Below are positions 51,380 through 55,255 of a DNA stretch of 55,255 nucleotides, piece by piece. Source of the stretch: Candidatus Paracaedibacter symbiosus (GTDB taxonomy: Bacteria; Pseudomonadota; Alphaproteobacteria; Paracaedibacterales; Paracaedibacteraceae); assembly GCF_000757605.1 (NCBI RefSeq), contig NZ_JQAK01000001.1:171777-227031 (forward strand), given 5' to 3'. The position numbers and the translations under genes were made by a program. Below the pieces are notes generated by a model. It was not told the origin of the DNA. It worked only from the letters and a program-made list of their open reading frames with translations, and made no database searches. Numbering within the stretch: position 1 is the first letter of the stretch; each line of letters opens with the position of its first letter.

Positions 51380-53257
51380 TTAAAACGCTTGTCCAATACT
51401 AAGATAAAGTTGAAAGGCAGAATCATAAGATTTACCATTAACAATGCGTCTTCTGCTTGGAAACGCAATATCGAATCGAACAGGGCCGATCGCCGTATAA
51501 TAGCGCAAACCAACGCCATATCCCACTAAATAATGTCCAGATTCAGAGGAAGATGACTCCGCCTGGCCAACAGATCCCGCTTCAACAAAGGCAACCACAC
51601 CAATTGTATCCGAAATTTTATAGCGTGGCTCAACCCCAAATTCCATTAATCTCTTACCACCTGTTGGATTACCCTCAATATCAGTAGGGCTAATTTTTTG
51701 AAAACCATAGCCGCGCACCGAATTGAGACCACCTGCATAAAAGCGCTTATCTAAAGGAATATCTTTATTATGGATATGTGTGATTTGCCCTAGTCGCCCC
51801 CAGAAACCAATTACAAAAACATCCTTTTTAATTAATCGCAGATAATAGTTCGCGTTCAATAAAAATCGCAGCATTTTCTTTGACTGGCCCAGCTTGCCAA
51901 AATAGGGCGTCACTTCACCGAATAGGCGCCACCCCTTGTAGGGGTTAATCGCATCATTACGCAAATCGATTAAAAGAGTCGCAGGAATTGAAAAATATTT
52001 ATCCTGTTGTGTCACAATACGCGTTAGCTTTGAGTGCTCATATGCCAGTCCCAAGCTTGCGCGAACATGGTGCATATACCAATAATTAAGTCCGGCATAC
52101 GTCTCATAAACTTGCCCTTTATAAGCCCTTGTGTTCTCATAACGCGCCTGAATCCAGGTGAGAAAATTTAAATCAGCTATAAAAACATCGGGAATTTCAT
52201 AACTAGCGATCGCCTTAGATTCCTTTTGACTTCCTTTTACCTCTACTTTAACGATTTCCCCACCACCCAATAGATTCCGATGCGTCCAAGCAAGGCGTCC
52301 CCCTACCCCTTCTGAAGTAGCATATTCAACTCCAGCGCCCACCGACCGCGGCGGAGCCTCAACCAAATCTACTGTCATCGGTACTTCTTCACCAACAGCT
52401 TCCTCAAGCGGGGTAATCATCACTGCCGAAAAGAGCTCACTATCGATAAGGTTACGCTTTGTCCTTTCGACCTCCCGATCGTCATACACATGACCTTTTT
52501 GCCAAACAATGCGGTTACGAATATAGGTGGAATCAATGGTTTTAATCCCCTTAATAAAATTATCGCCGTATTGTCGAGCTCGATTCAAGGTTGCTTTAAA
52601 TACCACATTTAAGGTTTTTTCATCTTTATCAGCTTTGCCATCTGGGATTTCCATTTTTACAAACGGATAACCATGATTTTTGAAGTATTTCTCAAGCCGT
52701 AAATTTGCCTCGAAAATTTTATCTTGATCCACCGGATCATCCACCTCAATTTCCATGACGCGCGCCAGCTTAGAAGGGGTTATATCAACATTTGAATCAT
52801 GATCTAAAATCTCTAAACTAAAGCCCCCCAAACTATATTTAGGGCCTGTTTCAATGGCTATATTGACGAGTTTTGGTGAAGCTTGAATGTCTATTGCCGC
52901 CTCAACATTCGCCTCAAAATATCCTTTATGTTTTAGAGCCCGTCGAATATTTTTGACATCTTGGACAACACGATATCTCAATGCATTAGAGCTAATTGGG
53001 GGCTTATTTCGCAACAATTCTAGCTTTGAATTGGTCTCAATAAAGGATTCTAAGAACTCATCCCCTACCACGTTAAAATGAACATCATATTCTATGCCAG
53101 GATAGTCTGTCAAATTACGAGAATAGTCATTATCCTCTTTTGGGAACAGCCAGGAGCAACCCGATAAAAGTCCCATGACTATTGCCAGCAAAATTACACA
53201 ACCAATTTTTCCAACATAATACAGTATTAGCTGCCCCACTATTTTATCAGCGCTCAC
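51380..53257 (-). CDS. tamA: Outer-membrane assembly protein TamA (BamA-family)
   Basis: Omp85-family outer-membrane barrel with N-terminal POTRA domains, the partner of TamB encoded directly downstream. The leader ends in LLSGCSWLF, so a lipoprotein-like or simple signal sequence is present. Three POTRA-like blocks span about residues 45-290 and the 16-strand barrel follows. The GGLNSVRGYGFQK block carries the lid-locking RGY motif. The C-terminal residue is Phe (IGQAF), as required for barrel insertion. GTG 53257 is the chosen start, with AAGGA 6 bases before. Confidence 0.94.
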   Translation of the reverse strand: MSADKIVGQLILYYVGKIGCVILLAIVMGLLSGCSWLFPKEDNDYSRNLTDYPGIEYDVHFNVVGDEFLESFIETNSKLELLRNKPPISSNALRYRVVQDVKNIRRALKHKGYFEANVEAAIDIQASPKLVNIAIETGPKYSLGGFSLEILDHDSNVDITPSKLARVMEIEVDDPVDQDKIFEANLRLEKYFKNHGYPFVKMEIPDGKADKDEKTLNVVFKATLNRARQYGDNFIKGIKTIDSTYIRNRIVWQKGHVYDDREVERTKRNLIDSELFSAVMITPLEEAVGEEVPMTVDLVEAPPRSVGAGVEYATSEGVGGRLAWTHRNLLGGGEIVKVEVKGSQKESKAIASYEIPDVFIADLNFLTWIQARYENTRAYKGQVYETYAGLNYWYMHHVRASLGLAYEHSKLTRIVTQQDKYFSIPATLLIDLRNDAINPYKGWRLFGEVTPYFGKLGQSKKMLRFLLNANYYLRLIKKDVFVIGFWGRLGQITHIHNKDIPLDKRFYAGGLNSVRGYGFQKISPTDIEGNPTGGKRLMEFGVEPRYKISDTIGVVAFVEAGSVGQAESSSSESGHYLVGYGVGLRYYTAIGPVRFDIAFPSRRRIVNGKSYDSAFQLYLSIGQAF

Positions 53258-53425
53258 TACTATCCTTGGGTTAGATGGAGTTCTTTGAAAAAGACTTTAC
53301 GAAATCTTGCTCCACGGATCTAAGCTGTTTATATATGCCTGGATCCCCGAAGTAAGCCCAAGGGAACAGCAATGATCATCCTATGGCCCACTATAGCAAG
53401 GCCATCCCCATCTACAAACCTAAAA

Positions 53426-53545
53426 ATGAAAGTTTTGATAGAATATTTAGATACCCTCGCCCCTCATTCACATAAAGATAATTTGGCGACATTTATAGGT
53501 GAAAAAGATAGCAATTTTCTTCAAGGGATCGGTATTTATTTCTAG
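53426..53545 (+). pseudogene. Fragment of the 'APHTHK' family (copy 2)
   Basis: Reads MKVLIEYLDTLAPHSHKDNL then ATFIGEKDSNFLQGIGIYF and stops. The block APHSHKDNL...GEKDSNF matches APHTHKEDF...AENDANF at 797-700 on the minus strand in both protein and DNA. Another frame just upstream gives MAHYSKAIPIYKPKNESFDR, which looks like part of the same or a neighbouring broken gene with a frameshift between. The 53258-53688 gap otherwise shows A/T-rich DNA. Confidence 0.4.
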
Positions 53546-53688
53546 AAATTTAGGGGCGTTTGTAATAAAAAAAAGCCGAAAATGGGTGGGGGAAAATGAG
53601 GGAGGAGAGAGGCGATATTTCCACAATTAAATTAATATAAAAAAAAGACGCCATAAAGACGCCTTTAAAAAAGAATAGAAACAGTTTG

Positions 53689-54060
53689 TTATTTTGCTGT
53701 TGTTTTGCGAGGGCGTTCAGCAATACGAGCACTTTTACCGGTACGTGTACGAAGATAATACAACTTCGCACGGCGAACATGACCAAAACGAATAACTTCA
53801 ATGTTAATGCTTGGAGAGTAAAGTTGGAATACGCGCTCCACACCTTCACCAGAAGAAATTTTGCGGACACGCACAGTAGAGCGAATACCTGCATTACGGC
53901 GACCAATAACGACACCTTCATAAATCTGTGTACGTCTGCGTTCACCTTCCACAACTTTTACGTGCACGCGAACTGTGTCGCCTGCTTGAAATTCTGGAAT
54001 TTGCTTGTCTTGCGTAAGATGCTCTAGCTGTTCTTGCTCAATTTGTTGCAACAGGTTCAT
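53689..54060 (-). CDS. rplS: 50S ribosomal protein L19
   Basis: Structural protein of the large ribosomal subunit at the 30S-50S interface. The family signature [20 protein letters not shown] then [16 protein letters not shown] is present, followed by [13 protein letters not shown] and RRAKLYYLR. Length 123 residues with a short basic tail ([15 protein letters not shown]). AGGAG lies 8 bases before the ATG. It follows trmD by 16 bases in the rimM-trmD-rplS operon. The gap after the stop has a run of T residues but no convincing stem. Confidence 0.98.
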   Translation of the reverse strand: MNLLQQIEQEQLEHLTQDKQIPEFQAGDTVRVHVKVVEGERRRTQIYEGVVIGRRNAGIRSTVRVRKISSGEGVERVFQLYSPSINIEVIRFGHVRRAKLYYLRTRTGKSARIAERPRKTTAK

Positions 54061-54076
54061 AGTTAACTCCTAAAAT

Positions 54077-54805
54077 TTACTTTTTTCCAATATGCTTCTG
54101 CCATAAATCTGGTCGACGCATTTGAGTTATTTTTTCTGCTTGATCCTGCCGCCAGTCAGCGATTCTTTGATGATCGCCAGAGAGCAGTACCTCCGGCACG
54201 ATCTTATTTTTCCAGGATTGTGGTCTTGTATACTGTGGATACTCTAACAGCCCATTTTCAAAACTTTCATGCACTAATGATTCCTGTTTTCCAATGACCC
54301 CAGGAATTAATCGCGCGCAAACATCTAATAAAACAAGCGCCGGTATCTCGCCACCTGTTAGAATATAATCGCCTATGCTGATTTCTTCAAGCTCTTTTGT
54401 ATCAATAACTCGTTGATCAACCCCTTCAAAGCGCCCACAAAGCAAAATAATGCCTGAATAATCGTGAACCAAATGCCGTGCATAAGCTTGTGTTAATGGT
54501 TTACCACGAGGGCTCATGTAGATGAGTTTACGCCCCGGTTGGCGTTCAAGCGCAGTCTCCAGTGCTCGATCAACCACATCTACCTTCATCACCATACCCG
54601 CCCCACCGCCATAGGGTGTATCATCAACGGTTGCATGTTTATCTAACGCATGATCACGAATCTGGACTGTATCCAGTCTCCATAGATCTTGGTCCAGACC
54701 ATTTCCTAAAATAGAGTAACCTAAGGGGCCTGGAAACATTTCTGGAAAAAGCGTCACTGCTGTCGCATACCAGGGAGATTGTGATGTGGATTGGATGAGG
54801 GACAT
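54077..54805 (-). CDS. trmD: tRNA (guanine-37-N1)-methyltransferase
   Basis: SAM-dependent enzyme that methylates G37 of tRNAs reading CNN codons, preventing frameshifts (EC 2.1.1.228). The trefoil-knot SAM site is visible as LLCGRFEGVDQR and EISIGDYILTGGEIPAL. The opening ATAVTLFPEMFPGPL and the DDTPYGGGAGMVMK block are typical. At 242 residues it is full length. It starts directly after the rimM stop (TAG-ATG) and precedes rplS. Confidence 0.97.
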   Translation of the reverse strand: MSLIQSTSQSPWYATAVTLFPEMFPGPLGYSILGNGLDQDLWRLDTVQIRDHALDKHATVDDTPYGGGAGMVMKVDVVDRALETALERQPGRKLIYMSPRGKPLTQAYARHLVHDYSGIILLCGRFEGVDQRVIDTKELEEISIGDYILTGGEIPALVLLDVCARLIPGVIGKQESLVHESFENGLLEYPQYTRPQSWKNKIVPEVLLSGDHQRIADWRQDQAEKITQMRRPDLWQKHIGKK

Positions 54806-55255
54806 CTAAACTTTGCTATCTAGCAAAAACGATTTATCAATGGTAATAGACCGCGCAGCAACATCCACGGTAGGCACCGATTCTTTACGGAACGGAATGC
54901 TGTAAACATCCCCCGAGTTAAGATGAATATCCAAAAAATCTCCAGCACCATGATTGTGAACTGCCTGAACTTCACCTACAGAATCACCTTGAAGATCAAT
55001 CACTGCCATTCCCATCAAATCTGTGTAGTAAAACTCTTCCTCTGCTAAATCAGGTAACTCTTCCCGCGTCACATAAAGCCTAATCCCTCGCAATGCCTCC
55101 GCCTGATTACGATCTGTTACTCCTTGCAAAGTAACTACCGCAGAAAAAGGTGTCGGCGTAGAAAGGATCCGAAACTTATAGACAGCACCAGCTTCATCTT
55201 TTAGGACATTATAATGAGAGATATTAGATGGACTTTCTGTGAACGTCTTTAGTTT
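54806..55255 (-). CDS. rimM: 16S rRNA processing protein RimM, 3' part
   Basis: Ribosome maturation factor for the 30S head. The frame is open to the edge of the window (150 codons visible, the N-terminus lies outside). The conserved blocks GVTDRNQAEALRGIRLYV and EEFYYTDLMGMAVID (PRC-barrel start), then GAGDFLDI and SIPFRKESVPTVD are present. It is upstream of trmD and rplS in the usual operon order. Confidence 0.95.
   Translation of the reverse strand, partial: KLKTFTESPSNISHYNVLKDEAGAVYKFRILSTPTPFSAVVTLQGVTDRNQAEALRGIRLYVTREELPDLAEEEFYYTDLMGMAVIDLQGDSVGEVQAVHNHGAGDFLDIHLNSGDVYSIPFRKESVPTVDVAARSITIDKSFLLDSKV

Noticed and set aside
53572-53688. Possible terminator after rplS (T-rich with repeated GGCGTC)
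   Set aside because: The G/C units are direct, not inverted, so no stable stem forms; only a weak 5-bp stem is possible.

Overview
The window looks like chromosomal DNA of an A/T-rich alphaproteobacterium, probably host-associated. Pointers to Alphaproteobacteria are the Usg-family gene, a TIGR01459-type HAD gene, the SDR/folB pair, the tatD/metallo-beta-lactamase overlap, tamA-tamB and rimM-trmD-rplS. Pointers to a host-associated lineage (Holosporales-like is my guess, not proven) are many Sec-exported proteins of unknown function, several gene remnants, large coiled-coil or disordered secreted proteins and a Fic enzyme.

Layout. 0-9 kb: the 3' end of oligopeptidase B, an exported unknown, an MFS exporter, trxB, a class II Fic protein with an upstream array of GAGCCGAT boxes, a polar amino-acid ABC transporter operon and obgE. 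9-15 kb: small or decayed ORFs, a pteridine-reductase-like SDR with folB, methylmalonyl-CoA epimerase, tatD, an MBL hydrolase and a DEAD-box helicase. 14.6-17.6 kb: an accessory patch with a broken NUDIX gene, a GNAT remnant, a hipB/hipT-like pair whose kinase has lost both key aspartates, and an exported protein. 17.9-25.6 kb: pckA, two HAD phosphatases, dapF, rluC-like and recG.

25.7-35.5 kb: a minus-strand cluster of HK97-type virion genes: portal, prohead protease, major capsid, connector, adaptor, small tail-region genes, two larger structural candidates, SleB-type lysin and holin-like protein. No terminase, integrase, repressor or tape-measure gene is visible. An oppositely oriented DMT transporter sits inside it. 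The cluster begins directly behind a strong terminator that follows usg, with a promoter-like TTGACA between the two. This is the best candidate for an unusual system: a reduced, possibly domesticated particle-forming or lysis element under attenuator-like control. Plain prophage decay is the main alternative.

35.6-45.3 kb: usg, an exported protein, a soluble PAS-PAS histidine kinase without a neighbouring regulator, then an A/T-rich island with two large exported proteins (534 and about 872 aa) and a signal-peptide ORF separated from a TPR ORF by a poly-A tract. An entericidin-like lipoprotein and tRNA-Gln(TTG) follow. 46-55 kb: mltG, a small membrane protein, tamB/tamA (outer-membrane assembly), rplS, trmD and the 3' part of rimM.

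Dispersed elements: a 71-74 nt repeat near 8.9 and 36.6 kb, a pair of related coding fragments near 0.7 and 53.5 kb, and several long perfect or near-perfect inverted repeats. All functional calls come from reading motifs by eye; no database search was run.
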